Source of the DNA: Blakeslea trispora
Lineage: Eukaryota > Mucoromycota > Mucoromycetes > Mucorales > Choanephoraceae
Assembly (NCBI GenBank): GCA_025331445.1
Contig: JAIWNE010000189.1
Location: 1-39,385, forward strand
Direction of reading: 5' to 3'
DNA length: 39,385 nucleotides
Part shown: positions 10,457-20,918 of the stretch, one piece after another
How the letters are laid out: each line of letters starts with the position of its first letter
Position numbering within the stretch: the stretch's first letter is position 1
Made by a program: the position numbers and the translations under genes
Notes under the pieces: model-generated
Told to the model about the DNA's origin: nothing
The model's database searches: none
What the model saw: the letters and a program-made list of their open reading frames with translations, nothing else

Positions 10457-11741
10457 TTATTGAATTCTTTGAACTGTTTGGCTACCAGCATCAACATCTT
10501 CTCTCTTTACAGTCTTTGCGACTGAACGCAGAAATTTTCTATGCTGTCTTGTTAGTTTGCAATGATGTGTGATACTTTACATAACTTACGGTATCGCTGC
10601 CAGTTGTTCCCTGACATTTCCCAATCCCACGTCCTCTTTTGGCAGCAGACCGTGTATTGTTGCTTTATAGCAAATCAGAAAGCTCTCAAACGAGGACTTT
10701 GTCATCTAACAAACACTTAGTTCAAATTCACTTATGTATTCATAAACTTACTGTGTCCAAAATATAAGAGCTTGCTAGCTCAGGAAACACTATGATTAAT
10801 AATGCCTCTTCCATCAAAGGAAGCAGTCGTTCCCCCTTTTTCAGTGCCAGTTTGATGGGGCTGTTTGTCAATGACTGCAAATATCTTCTGACTGTTGCTG
10901 GAGCTATGGGCTTAAGGCTACTTTCTATAGCCTGGAATATGATTGCAAGATAAAATGCGTACAGATTCTTTCTTACACCCATCATTCGGCTATGAGTTTC
11001 TGCAGTAGTGAAGTTTTTAATGATAGAGTTTAGTATGGCAGGCATACTAGACTTGGAGATTTCTTGGAACTGTATTTGATGATGCAGTACTCTTAAACTG
11101 TTAGGACGCATCACAGCCCTGCTTATCTTTTCTGTCATGCTTAACTTCAAAACTATCAAGTCATCAGATTAGTGTTTAATATTAAAGACGTCAAAGCTGA
11201 TACTAACAATCATCCATCTGTCTTTGGCATTCCAGTGGAAGATTGTCCCAAGCCTTTGATGGGACATTAGGCGGAGGCACAATCAATGGCTGATTGCTTG
11301 AAGTAGCATTGTCCTTCTCAACACTGGCTGTTTCTTGAAAGTCCAACAAGTGCTTATTTGCAGGTCTTTTTGCTGCCCTACCCTCTCCACTTGCAGTTCT
11401 TTTCCTGCTACTGATTACCATCGGATCTACTCTCTCTACTACTTCTACTGCCTCATCTTCTTCTTCTTCTGCTGGCGTCATGTTGTGACGCATGCCTCTT
11501 TTACTGATCAGTTTTGTTCCGTTTTTCTCAACTGAAAAATAACAGAACTTGTCTACTCCTTCTACTGATACTCCTTTCTCTAACAGGGCGTCTGCCAAAG
11601 CGTCCATAGTAGTAACTGGGTTCTCTAAGTATATGCTTTATTAGAAAGCCCTTCAATGAATGCTTTCTTTGACTTACTGTCGAGTGTCTTTGTAAATAGT
11701 TCTTAGAATGTTTTCTTGAGCTTGCTGTGAGTATCTGACAT
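10457..11741 (-). CDS. Five-exon unknown protein (gene D) with stop codon in exon 1
   Basis: Not recognised. Exons are 11741-11678, 11624-11208, 11152-10752, 10705-10590 and 10547-10457, all with GT-AG introns (donors GTAAGT, GTTAGT, GTAAGT, GTAAGT). The total is 1089 bases, a clean multiple of three. Codon 13 of exon 1 (11705-11703) is TAA, so either the gene is slightly damaged or translation starts at the in-frame ATG at 11607 in exon 2, giving 335 residues. Exon 2 encodes MDALADALLEKGVSVEGV, then an acidic run (EEEEDEAVEVVE), a basic cluster (SSRKRTASGEGRAAKRP, NLS-like) and WDNLPLECQRQM. Exon 3 is a long, probably all-helical domain. The end is basic (KFLRSVAKTVKRED). A TATTTAAA box lies about 65 bases upstream, and AATAAA overlaps the stop. 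Clean splicing over four introns argues it is or recently was functional. Adjacent to B' on the same strand. Confidence 0.7.
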
Positions 11742-12422
11742 TGTAAATGTATATTGAGATGAAGAAAAGAGAGAAAAGGAACAGAAAGCTGTTGACTCTT
11801 TAAATACAACACTTTTTTTACATCACTTTTTTAAAATAAAAACTTATTATTCAAAAAGTAGTGATCACTTATTTGACATCTAATGATGTTACTTTTATTA
11901 CACACTACCTTATCAGCTTTATTTAATTCAAACCAATCTTTTTCTTCATTGTGTTATTGTCAGATCTCTGATTATTGATCAATTACTTGATTTCAGGTAC
12001 ATTTAATTATTTATTAAAGCCAATCAACCTTTCATGAGATACACTTTTACATCAAGATTTGATTCATTGTCTTTTGGCTGTTATCAAAGTAAACAAATCC
12101 TCTTCAATGAATAGGGGTTTAACAAAGTTAGTGTTAACAGCTTAATCATAAATACTATAGATGCAGAGCTAATTAAAAAAGCTTATAGCGTATTATCTTA
12201 TTGATTCTCTTATCGAAAACATTATGACTGTTCTTTCTGACTGCTGTTGCATGAGTATATCTCTTAATAGATTAACCTCACTTGGCATTTGCTATTTTTC
12301 TTTGATTAAATTAGTACAATCAATATCAGTAAGTATTCCTTATAAAAAAGTTAAAGGCTTTTAGCCTAAGCAGGTTTTCTTTGGGGGATGTCCACTTTAT
12401 TTTTTTTAATTATTTAGTATAT
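11742..12422. other. Intergenic between gene B' and gene D, no gene seen
   Basis: AT-rich spacer of 680 bases. It holds the presumed promoter of gene D (TATTTAAA near 11800-11810) and, next to the stop of B', an AATAAA on the minus strand near 12398. No other structure noticed. Confidence 0.55.
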
Positions 12423-12875
12423 CTAAGCAATCCACCTATTTTTTTGATCCATCTTTTTCAACATCATCATCTTCTTTTCTACTTCTTCTTCCGTTTCATT
12501 TTCTTCTACTGTTTCTTCGTCTCTTTCTATTTCAATCTTAACGACCTCAGTAGCAAAGGTTACTTTTTTAACTTTTTTAGATGGTTTTCGTCTATTTGAT
12601 CCGTTTTGGTGTGACTTTAGTTGACTTGATGGTTGGCTTTCTAAACATGCACATACTGATTGGTCTTTGAGCCAAAAGTTTTCATCTTGGAGGAGTTTTA
12701 CTAAAAAATCACATTCTAATGAAATCATTAGTATCTTTTTAAAGATACAGACAATGAACTTACGTAGGCTTGATTTCCCAATGTAGCCTGATAAAAAACG
12801 ATTGCATTTGTTTATTGTGTTATGGCGTCTTTCTTCATTTGTATCTCTTTGTGTTTCTCTCTTTCGCTTTAACAT
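12423..12875 (-). CDS. Paralogue of gene B (gene B'), two exons
   Basis: Function unknown. Exon 1 is 12875-12764 and exon 2 is 12715-12423, with a 48-base intron (donor GTAAGT, acceptor TTCATTAG, phase 1); the joined frame is 134 residues. Without splicing the frame also stays open into the intron, but the spliced form aligns with gene B: basic head (MLKRKRETQRDTNEERR), FLSGYIG, then LLQDENFWLKDQSVC. The second half has a basic patch (RRKPSKKVKKVTF) followed by an acidic, Glu-rich tail. KVTF fits the RVxF consensus for docking to protein phosphatase 1; the matching place in gene B is NVRF, which lacks the basic residue, so this may be chance. The paralogues are far diverged outside the core, which implies an old duplication. 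Same strand as and 680 bases upstream of gene D. Confidence 0.8.
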   Translation of the reverse strand: MLKRKRETQRDTNEERRHNTINKCNRFLSGYIGKSSLRKFIVCIFKKILMISLECDFLVKLLQDENFWLKDQSVCACLESQPSSQLKSHQNGSNRRKPSKKVKKVTFATEVVKIEIERDEETVEENETEEEVEKKMMMLKKMDQKNRWIA

Positions 12876-13619
12876 GATTTTAAAGTTAATAAAAAAAAGA
12901 GAAAGCAATGATCTTTAATCTGATATTGCCTTTAGTTATGGCATAGTGGAAATTTAAAAAATTGGTCTACCGGTTGCTGTACTTGATAGGATTTAATCAC
13001 TTTAATAATGTGGTATGAAGACTACCACACACATATATACTTTTGTATCATTTAGTATACAAAGTCAATTAGTCACTTCAATATTTAGATGTTGAGATTA
13101 GGGTATATAAAGCATTTGAAATGATTGAGATCCTTTTTTATAAAGTAACTACTATTTAAGGTATGAGCGTTTCCATGCTCTGGTTATGATTTAACTAAAG
13201 GGTATTCTTGATTTCGCATATAATGTATCGTAACAATAAGGTAACCTTACAGCTTCTTGATGCTGAACAAAATCTTAAGTAAAGCTACCATAGATAAAAT
13301 TACTTTATATGCACAACGAACTCTGCTTATTTCTTAAACAAGAGTTGAAGTGACAAATTACTTTAGCTTATACGTTGATAACAAGTAAAGAAATGCTCTA
13401 TAAATTGTAAGCAAAAAGCACATATCCCATCTTCAATTAGTTTTGGCATAATATCATACTCGTTTCTACTCATGGGAGAATCGTCTTTCCTATAACTCAA
13501 TATTGAAAAAATAAATAAATCAGACTTTAACAAAATCGATCAAGATAAAAAAATGCTATACATGGCCAATTCTTTAGAATCATGTGTAGTTTAAATATCT
13601 TTATTTGTGATTAAGATAT
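12876..13619. other. Intergenic DNA, no gene seen
   Basis: AT-rich, stops in all frames, no repeat of note. It lies between the start of B' and the first copy of the segmental duplication. Confidence 0.55.
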
Positions 13620-15105
13620 TTCATTGAACATATTCAAATACAGTGACATATTTGGCTTTGTTCACATCACCCTTTGGAACGATGAAGATCAATAAGGAAG
13701 GCATAACTAAATATACTTTCGTGGGGAAAGCCATCAATAAGCTGTGTATTGGCTGTGCTTCAAATAATATGCAGTCCTTGGTTGAGAGTAATTTCTTTTC
13801 GTAACTATTTTTTTTCTTGACAGCCAACTTGAATCAACATGCAAGGCCATGAGCAACACCAAGCGAGAGATCACTCGTCAACAGTATACACAAGATTCAG
13901 AAATAATAGAGGAAGAAAGCGAATAGCATAGAAAGTTTAAAAAGAACGAAAAAAATAAAGATGACACGCGATCCTTTACACGTGTACTTTGTCATGAACA
14001 CGTTGTGTCCTTTAGTTGCAATTAGGTACCTCATGAGTTCAGCCGATAGTGAGAGCAACAGTCAGAAGTAAACAGTTGATAAAGAGGGGTTCATTTGGTA
14101 AGATAGCAGAGTAAAAATAGTCTGAAAGCGGTATTCCACTTGTCACGAAAGAGATTCAAAGCGATGAGGCAACCTCATCTGAGATGGAGCACCCATGTAA
14201 GCATGAGCATCGACATGAAGACACAAGAAGAAAAAAAACCACAAGCAGTAAAGTTGGAAAGAACTCCAAGTTCAAGCAAAAAGAGATTCGACGACCTTTA
14301 AAAGCATAGACCTTAGTAGTGGATAGAGATTATTTTGTAAAGATGAGTTAGAGAGATGGCTACAAGAGAAGAGACCAAGTACCATGAACGACTACATATA
14401 AGAGAAAAAAAATAATCTTTGAAGCTAGGATATTGACCTATAACAACAGGATGCTTGAAGAGGCAGACAGCATAGGCGCATAAGAAAGAGTATGTACAAA
14501 GACAGATCAGACATAGGATGGAAATACAATAGGCAATTGGATATGTGTTTACGAAGAGGTTCAAAGGCAATGTTTACGGATAGATCAAGTTAGTGGATGG
14601 AATTTGTATAACAGGATTTATACACATAGATGAAGAGACTAAAAACCTAACGCCAAAGTGATTCACGAAACAGGTATCTATCCAGATAAGTGGCATAGAT
14701 AGGAATGGTTGTCAGGTATTAACTGCATAATCATGATACTTAAGCAATATAGCGTACAGCTGTCAGTATGGATGATGGATGAAAAACTAGCTCAGAAGAG
14801 GTTGGCATATATAAAGTGCGATCAATTGAAATCCACAATGAGTGATAAAAATTGTGTATCAAGTTGGTGAGAAGTAGATGTGCACAGATGTTGAATTGAT
14901 TAATGCAACGAAATACGAAGGGAAGGAGTGACGAATTCATGAAAGTGTTGCTATGATAAGGTGAAATGTATAAGATTGATATAAAATAAACGAGTCGGTA
15001 ATCTAGATGGATGATATTATATTTATGAAAAAAGTATCCATAAAAGTAAATGTCCTCTTCATCCACGTTTAATGAAAAAGAAAGAAAAAGGAAAATTAGA
15101 GATTT
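13620..15105 (-). pseudogene. Segmental duplication copy 1: decayed membrane-protein-like gene
   Basis: This block aligns, in the same orientation, with 17780-19325. Shared stretches include the region around 13840-14300 with 18010-18500, and the A-rich end at 15065-15105 with 19270-19325. On the minus strand the best-kept frame reads, near 13880-13750, a hydrophobic segment, then GVAHGLAC, a stop, and AVKKKNSYEKKLLS; copy 2 has an open Arg codon where copy 1 has TGA, and an ATG where copy 1 has TTG. Further upstream (14313-14570) the frame is very rich in Leu/Ile/Cys, as in several membrane spans. Differences between the copies often keep residue type in this frame, so it was probably coding, with introns. 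Both copies are now interrupted by stops and indels. Product unknown. Confidence 0.55.
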
Positions 15106-16006
15106 AAAGCATGATTATCAAATATTAAAATAATCTATTGGGAGGAAGAGCGTCTGGTATTATTGATAAATCCAAGCTGAAGTCATGACGATTGTACCGA
15201 ATCAAAGCCCTTTTTGATGTTTGAGAAATCTGAGTACAATGCTAAACTTGAGCAATTAGATTGACTTATAGATCTAATGTACCTGCTTTCCAAGAGCACA
15301 TTGAAGAGCGTCAAGACACTGACCATACAAAGCACTTGAAGTCTTTTAACATGGTAGCTGACTAATAATAGCTTAACTCTAAACCTATAATCATCAGTGT
15401 GAATGGTTTAGCAAAGTTTTCACTTTGCTATCTTGGTCTTTACACTTTCAAAAGAAAGTTTGAAAGTGTTGCTTGCGTTCTTTAAAACTTAACAAGTAAA
15501 CAAAAAACAAACACTCAGTAAAGATGGGAAGCCATCATTGGTATTAATGGAGCATGAGAATGTCTTGTGGATCAGATCAACTTTGTTTTATGCCTAATCA
15601 ATATGTTATCGCTAACAAGTGTACCTAGAATATGGCATAGACTGTTATGTCTAGAGGTTGGTAACAATTCGATAATAAACCTATATCAAGGGGATTACCA
15701 TAGGGTACAAGCTAACTAAACAAACTTCTTTTACTCAAACATACTGATGGAAGCACAGACAAAGAAGTACATATTCAGAGTCTGAAAGCGTATTCAAGAG
15801 GGAATACTGATTTATTATAGTGGAATATACCATCACAAAGATTGGCAATGACATTCTTTGATGACAACAATTGTATAAAATTAACCTGAGTCAACTATTT
15901 TAACTCTTGTAGAATGCTCTAGCCTTTAAAATAGAGAAGCAAGACAGTTAAAGTGATTCAAGGATGTGTAACTTTAGATCAATTTAAACATGGTGTGTTG
16001 TCACTT
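15106..16006. other. Non-coding DNA with two adjacent hairpins
   Basis: There is no gene. Two perfect stem-loops lie side by side: AGCAAAG/CTTTGCT at 15410-15429 (6-base loop) and ACACTTTCAAA/TTTGAAAGTGT at 15442-15469 (11-bp stem, loop AGAAAG). They may be a structured RNA remnant or part of a small element; no flanking repeat was found. Confidence 0.6.
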
Positions 16007-16258
16007 GCCTTAGAGATGTTGTCTACTTTAGAAATGTTACTTACTTTAGAGATGTCACTTACTTTAGAGATGTTGTCTGCTATAGAGATGTTACTTACTT
16101 TAGAGATGTTACTTACTTTAGAGATGTCACTTACCTTAGAGATGTTGTCTACTTTAGAGATGTTACTTACTTTAGAGATGTCACTTACTTTAGAGATGTT
16201 GTCTGCTATAGAGATGTTACTTACCTTAGAGATGTTGTCTGCTTTAAAGATGTCACCA
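16007..16258. repeat. 18-bp minisatellite, 14 units, with higher-order pattern
   Basis: Fourteen 18-base units with consensus ACTTTAGAGATGTTACTT. The last six bases of each unit fall into three classes (TTGTCT, TTACTT, TCACTT) that recur in the order TTGTCT-TTACTT-TCACTT, giving a 54-base higher-order unit with one duplication and two shortened repeats at the right end. The frame is open through the array on both strands (plus: repeating LEMLLT; minus: repeating SKVSNI) only because 18 is a multiple of three. No start context or flanking domain supports a protein, so I call it a minisatellite. Confidence 0.9.
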
Positions 16259-16423
16259 TCAGGACTCATGTGAGTTACAAAGCCGTAAGATAGCTGGTTT
16301 AATCAAACCGTTTAGACCAATGATACACTTTAGAATGTACCAATACCTTTATCTATTAGCCGACGCCATCTCTTGACAGATATCTTAGCTTAGTACTCAT
16401 TAGTGAACCTAACTAACCAAGGT

Positions 16424-16523
16424 AGATTGAAAAATAGGTTTCCAATCTATCCTGCCGGCTCGGAAACAGGTCAGTCACGCTGTTCGAACCGGCAAGATAG
16501 ATTGGAAACCTATTTTTCAATCT
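16424..16523. repeat. 39-bp foldback with 22-base loop
   Basis: 16424-16462 and 16485-16523 are inverted copies with only two mismatches, both C opposite A. Inside the loop AACAG pairs with CTGTT, extending the stem. A second short palindrome follows (TGACCGGA AATC TCCGGTCA, about 16638-16657). Both lie upstream of the LTR match at 16767 and may be the 5' part of the same LTR or a separate foldback element. Confidence 0.8.
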
Positions 16524-16766
16524 TCTCTATTAAGTGTTCTAAATTTTCACTACCTTTTCCATTTATCCTAAAAATTGGCATTTTACCAAAATTCGGACGA
16601 TTTTTTAGTATGATTTGGGACAAAATGGTTAATTGGTTGACCGGAAATCTCCGGTCAGGCAAAAGTGCGTTAGACCCTGATCTGTTGCCCTGACCTCTTG
16701 TTGCCCTGACCCCTTCTTGTATCAGAAGCAATAATGCGTCATAGATGCGCCCAACGGAAATCTTGA

Positions 16767-16984
16767 ATCTCTCTTTTAATACATTAATTTTGTTAACAAT
16801 TATACTTTCGAATTCTGTCTTCGAAGCTTACAAGTGCCTAGTTAATTCCGTATCATTCTTATTGTATCTCTCCCTGCGTGTAATAGTTCTTACAGTCTTC
16901 TATTTCATTACTTTTGTTTGTTCTTTATTTTCTTTCACTTGTTCGAATCAAAGGTAAACATACAGAAGGGATATAATTTTGTCA
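16767..16984 (+). mobile_element. 3' portion of a solo LTR (Ty3-type family)
   Basis: About 218 bases match the reverse complement of 32123-32343 with few differences. At 32123 the same sequence sits directly before a gag gene, which identifies it as an LTR. The match stops at TTTTGTCA (16984), giving the expected CA end; TTTTG then follows and could be one side of a target duplication. The 5' end is not defined: the second copy is truncated at its 5' side, and no matching TG start plus TTTTG was found upstream. With no gag or pol after it, this copy is a solo LTR. Confidence 0.7.
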
Positions 16985-17145
16985 TTTTGTATCAAGTTTG
17001 GATTATAACACGAGCTTGTTTTACCAGAAGACAGTATTCAGTAGACTTAAGTCACAAGAGAAGAAGTGGTTAATCTTCTTATCGAATATTTTTTAAAGAA
17101 AATGAAAGATGATGTTTATTAAAATGTAGAGAGCATGATTTCTTA

Positions 17146-17460
17146 TTATTCGTTTTCAGACTCAGATCCAAATTTGTTTGATCTGCTAGATTTAGTTGGC
17201 GCTGGGCCTGCTTGAGTCTTTCTTTTCTTGATGTCTCGTTTTATTGTCTTTGGCTTGAAGACTTTCTTCTTTGACTTATTCCACCTTGAGATGAACTGAG
17301 GAACTTCATCGTTCGCATTACTATGGGCATCACCACGGCGTAGAGGGTGTATATAGTGACTCAAATAGTTGGGAAATAACCCTGTGAAATATTTGTTTTT
17401 TTCATATGCGGTTTCAACGAAAAATAGGCAGAAACACAATGAGAACCGATGCAGAAACAC
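17146..17460 (-). CDS. Basic C-terminal gene fragment of unknown family
   Basis: An open frame of about 104 codons whose last 85 are protein-like: AYEKNKYFTGLFPNYLSH, then VPQFISRWNKSKKKVFKPKT, a Lys/Arg-rich stretch and the end FGSESENE. AATAAA occurs on the same strand about 25 bases after the stop, as at a real gene end. The first 20 residues (Cys/Phe-rich) are probably intron or non-coding, and I cannot find upstream exons, so this is a last exon or a remnant. A basic tail suggests nucleic-acid binding. Not recognised. Confidence 0.4.
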   Translation of the reverse strand: MFLHRFSLCFCLFFVETAYEKNKYFTGLFPNYLSHYIHPLRRGDAHSNANDEVPQFISRWNKSKKKVFKPKTIKRDIKKRKTQAGPAPTKSSRSNKFGSESENE

Positions 17461-17779
17461 AAGAATTGGGCCATGGGTAAAGTATTATACGAGCTTACTT
17501 TGAATAGGAGTGCTTTATAGTCGAATCATATCTAGCTTAGGTCTCAAAGGGGAGTTATAGTGACAAATGGCCTTTAGAGTATATAGTAATGATGATTTAA
17601 CAAGTTTTAGAAGTATAAGCAATAAATGAGCAAATGGTAATGCCTTTAATTTCGGATGAGCTTGGCTTATGATTGGATTATTTTGGTACTATGGGCAAAT
17701 TAAGCTTCTTTATTTTTATTAATCTGAATCAAACAAATGCTATATATGGGTTCTTCTTTAGGCTGATTTGTAGCTCAGA

Positions 17780-19325
17780 TGTCCTTTTTTGTAATAGGGA
17801 TGCTGCATTGGGTATATCCAGATAGATTGGCATGCTTGGCTTTGATATAAGTACCTTTTGGGATCATGGGAAGCAGTATAGGAAGCAGAAATGAATTAAT
17901 TTTCATGATTAGAGCCTTTAATTCGCATCTCAATCGCTTTGTAGTAGCTGCGCTTGAAAAGATATACAGCCTTAACCGAGAGTAATTTTTTCGAAATTTT
18001 TTTTTTCTTGACAGCCATCTTGAAGCGACATGCAAGGTCATGAGCAACACCAACTGAGAGATTACTAGTCACCAGTATACACAAGAGTCAGAAACAATAG
18101 AGGAAGACAGTGAATAGCATAGAAAGTCTAAAAAACCAAAAGAAAAATAAAGATGAGACGCGATCCTTTACACATGTACTTTGTCAAGAGCATGTTGATT
18201 CCGTTAGTTGCGATTAGGTACCTCATGAGTCCAGCCAACAGTGAGAGCAACAGTCAGAAGTAAACAACTGATAAAGAGAAGTTCATTCGGTAAGACAGTC
18301 AAGTCAAAATAATCTGGAAGCGGTATTTCACTTGTCACGAAAGAGATTCAAAGCGATGAGGCAAGCTCATCTGAGATGGAGCACCCATGTAAGCATAAGC
18401 GAAGGCAGGAAGACACAAAAAGAAAACAAACACAAGCAGTAAAGTTGGAAGGAACGCCAAGTTCAACCAAAAAGAGATTCGGCAACCTTCAAAAGCACAG
18501 ACCATAGTAGTGGAAGGAGAATAGGCGGATAAAGAGCATTTCTTGAAGATGAGGTAGAGAGATGGCGACATGAGAAGAGACCAAGTATCCTGAACGACGG
18601 TATATTGAGAGGAAAAGTATTTCTTGAAGCTTGGATAATGATCAGTGACAATGATGGAACAGGCAGACCAAATGAGCACACAAGAAAGACAATAAACATG
18701 AATAAATCAGACATAGGATGGAAGCATGGTAGGCGATTGGATATACGATTGTCAAAGGGTTTCAAGGCAATGACTACAAATAGAGCAAGTTAGTCGATGC
18801 AATGTATACAATAGCATTTGAACATATAAATGGAGAAATCGAAGAACCTTAGGCAAGAGTAACTTGAAAAAGACGCATCAATCCAGATAGGCAGCATAAA
18901 TGGAGATGGTATTAAGATAACAGTCAAAGAGGTATAAGTTTGAGCAACATGGTATAGAGCAGACAGTTTGGATAAAGAAGTCATGAATGAGGTGGCAGAT
19001 AGCAATACAAAAGAGGGTGACATGGATAAAGGATTGTCTATCAAAGCCAATGATGAGTATCTACACAAGTATGTACAAAATTGATGAACAGCAGATATAT
19101 TCGGATGAAGAGTTGAAGGATTCAAGGAAACAAAAGAGAAGCGTAGTCGACTTGTTGGAATGTTGTCATGATAAGGTGATATACATGTAGCTATTGTAAA
19201 ATGAAAGAGTTAGTGATGTTGATGAATTAATTGATACTTGTAAAAAAAAAAAAAGAGATAAAAGTGCTTACCTTTTGCTGTGCATTTAATGAAAAAAAAA
19301 GAGGAAAAAGAAAATGGGGGATAAA
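17780..19325 (-). pseudogene. Segmental duplication copy 2: decayed membrane-protein-like gene
   Basis: Second copy of the block at 13620-15105, about 4.2 kb away in the same orientation. On the minus strand the frame at about 18070-17950 reads GVAHDLACRFKMAVKKKKIS without the stop seen in copy 1. Upstream, 18679-18335 encodes a hydrophobic stretch (FWLNLAFLPTLLLVFVFFLC) with membrane-span character. Stops and frame changes separate these pieces, so this copy too looks inactive unless there are several introns I could not place. A possible first exon at about 19280 (ATGCACAGCAAAAG followed by GTAAGC) has lost its donor in copy 1. Product unknown. Confidence 0.5.
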
Positions 19326-20918
19326 AAAAATGGCTAGTATATATGAGAAATATGGCAGTGATGGGAAGAAAGTATGATTTCATTGACAGATTCATGCTAA
19401 AATCATACTGAAAAGGAAAATGTCTTGAATTTGCATAAACAGATGTTATTGGTTATCAATTAAAGAAACTCTTTAATAAAAGGGGTTGCTAAAGAGGTCT
19501 TCAGAAGACACTATGCAAACAAAGTGTAAACCCAAACTTGAAGCAGAGCCGAAGGTATGGATAGGGATGAAACAATTTCACTAATGAGAGTAGAATGCTT
19601 AGTATTAAGTTGTATTATCACCATTCTTACTGTAAAGTGTTGCTTTATTTAATGATTTTAAAGAATGGGATTGTTAGACAAGATGTTAAAAGTCGAAAAC
19701 GAAAAGATAGTTTATTTAACTGGATAGTTAAATGATTTGAACACTAACTTAACACTTTTTGTATTGACTTGAATGATGGACAATAATAGAGAGAAACTTT
19801 TATTTGATTGTATCCATTAAAACATGATTAATTGTAACGAATAGATATATACTTCAATGATGAACGTAAATCCACTGAGACGGAACATGTAAACAAATGA
19901 AATGGAAACACTGACTTAGTAGAGTATCGGCTTAATATAGTAAAACTGATCATCATTCATTTTTCAGCCAACAATCATTAGAAAATTGGTTCATCAATGG
20001 ATATCGCATGCTGTACTCTCAATTCAATCATACTCGCTTTCTAAAATAGTGGCAATAGCTCTTTTTAACCTTTTCATTTTGAGAATAAACCAAACGAATT
20101 TGTTACCGAATGCCTGTTGAATGAGTATAGAAGTAAATGATATTCTATTGATCTTCATGATTAAAATAATGTAAATAAGAGCGTCACGTTTAATACTTGA
20201 TTCAAACAAGCCGTACCAATACATTCTGTCCTTTAAAGACACTACGTGTTATAGTTAGCCTTACTTGAGATATGAACTATAAAAAAAGCTAGTGATTTAA
20301 CATCATGATTCGAATTTGTTTTATCCTAAAAGCAATACTTATAGGATATGATAAAAGCATTTTGCCTATTTTGCAATTGTAATCATAGAGTAAAGCTCAT
20401 TCTTGCAGTTAACAATTAATAAACGAGAGATAATTTGAACACGGTTGTGATAATTAAGAAGAGAGAACAATGTTGTTAATCGGTATATACGCGAGTCTGT
20501 TTGCCCTTTTTGCTTCGAGATGCTTGGTTACGGGTTTTGAGACGAGAATGTGCAAGTTGTCAAAAAGCCTTTTCAAGTTATGCATGTATGAAAAAAAAAG
20601 AGAAGGAAAGAAATCATGGCTGATTTAATGTTACATAAGATATTAGACAATGCATATTAAGATGCTTGACTGCTTTTCCTTTCACTGTAACGATTCAATT
20701 AGTGATCATCAGTTGTATACAAAGATGAGGCATTTTTTTTAAGAACCACTTCTTTCTTTTTACCCTACCTTTATTTTACAAAGAAATTGCGAAGGAGACA
20801 TACTTTACGTACAAAAAAGTAATGGAATATAAATAAATAGCGGAAATGTAGTAACAAGAAGATGATTAAATAAATAAGGAAAATATACTTTAAATGATAT
20901 ATTTCTTAATAGGTATGA
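19326..20918. other. Non-coding DNA, no gene seen
   Basis: AT-rich, no coding-like frame and no repeat recognised. It lies 3' of the transposase; no CACTA-type terminal repeat could be paired with the other side. Confidence 0.5.

Noticed and set aside
15953..16273. Open frames on both strands through the minisatellite
   Set aside because: Frame is kept only because the repeat unit is 18 bases; both strands are open and no flanking domain exists.
16440..16512. tRNA-like GTTCGAACC word inside the foldback
   Set aside because: No acceptor, D or anticodon arm can be drawn; the word is part of the 39-bp inverted repeat.
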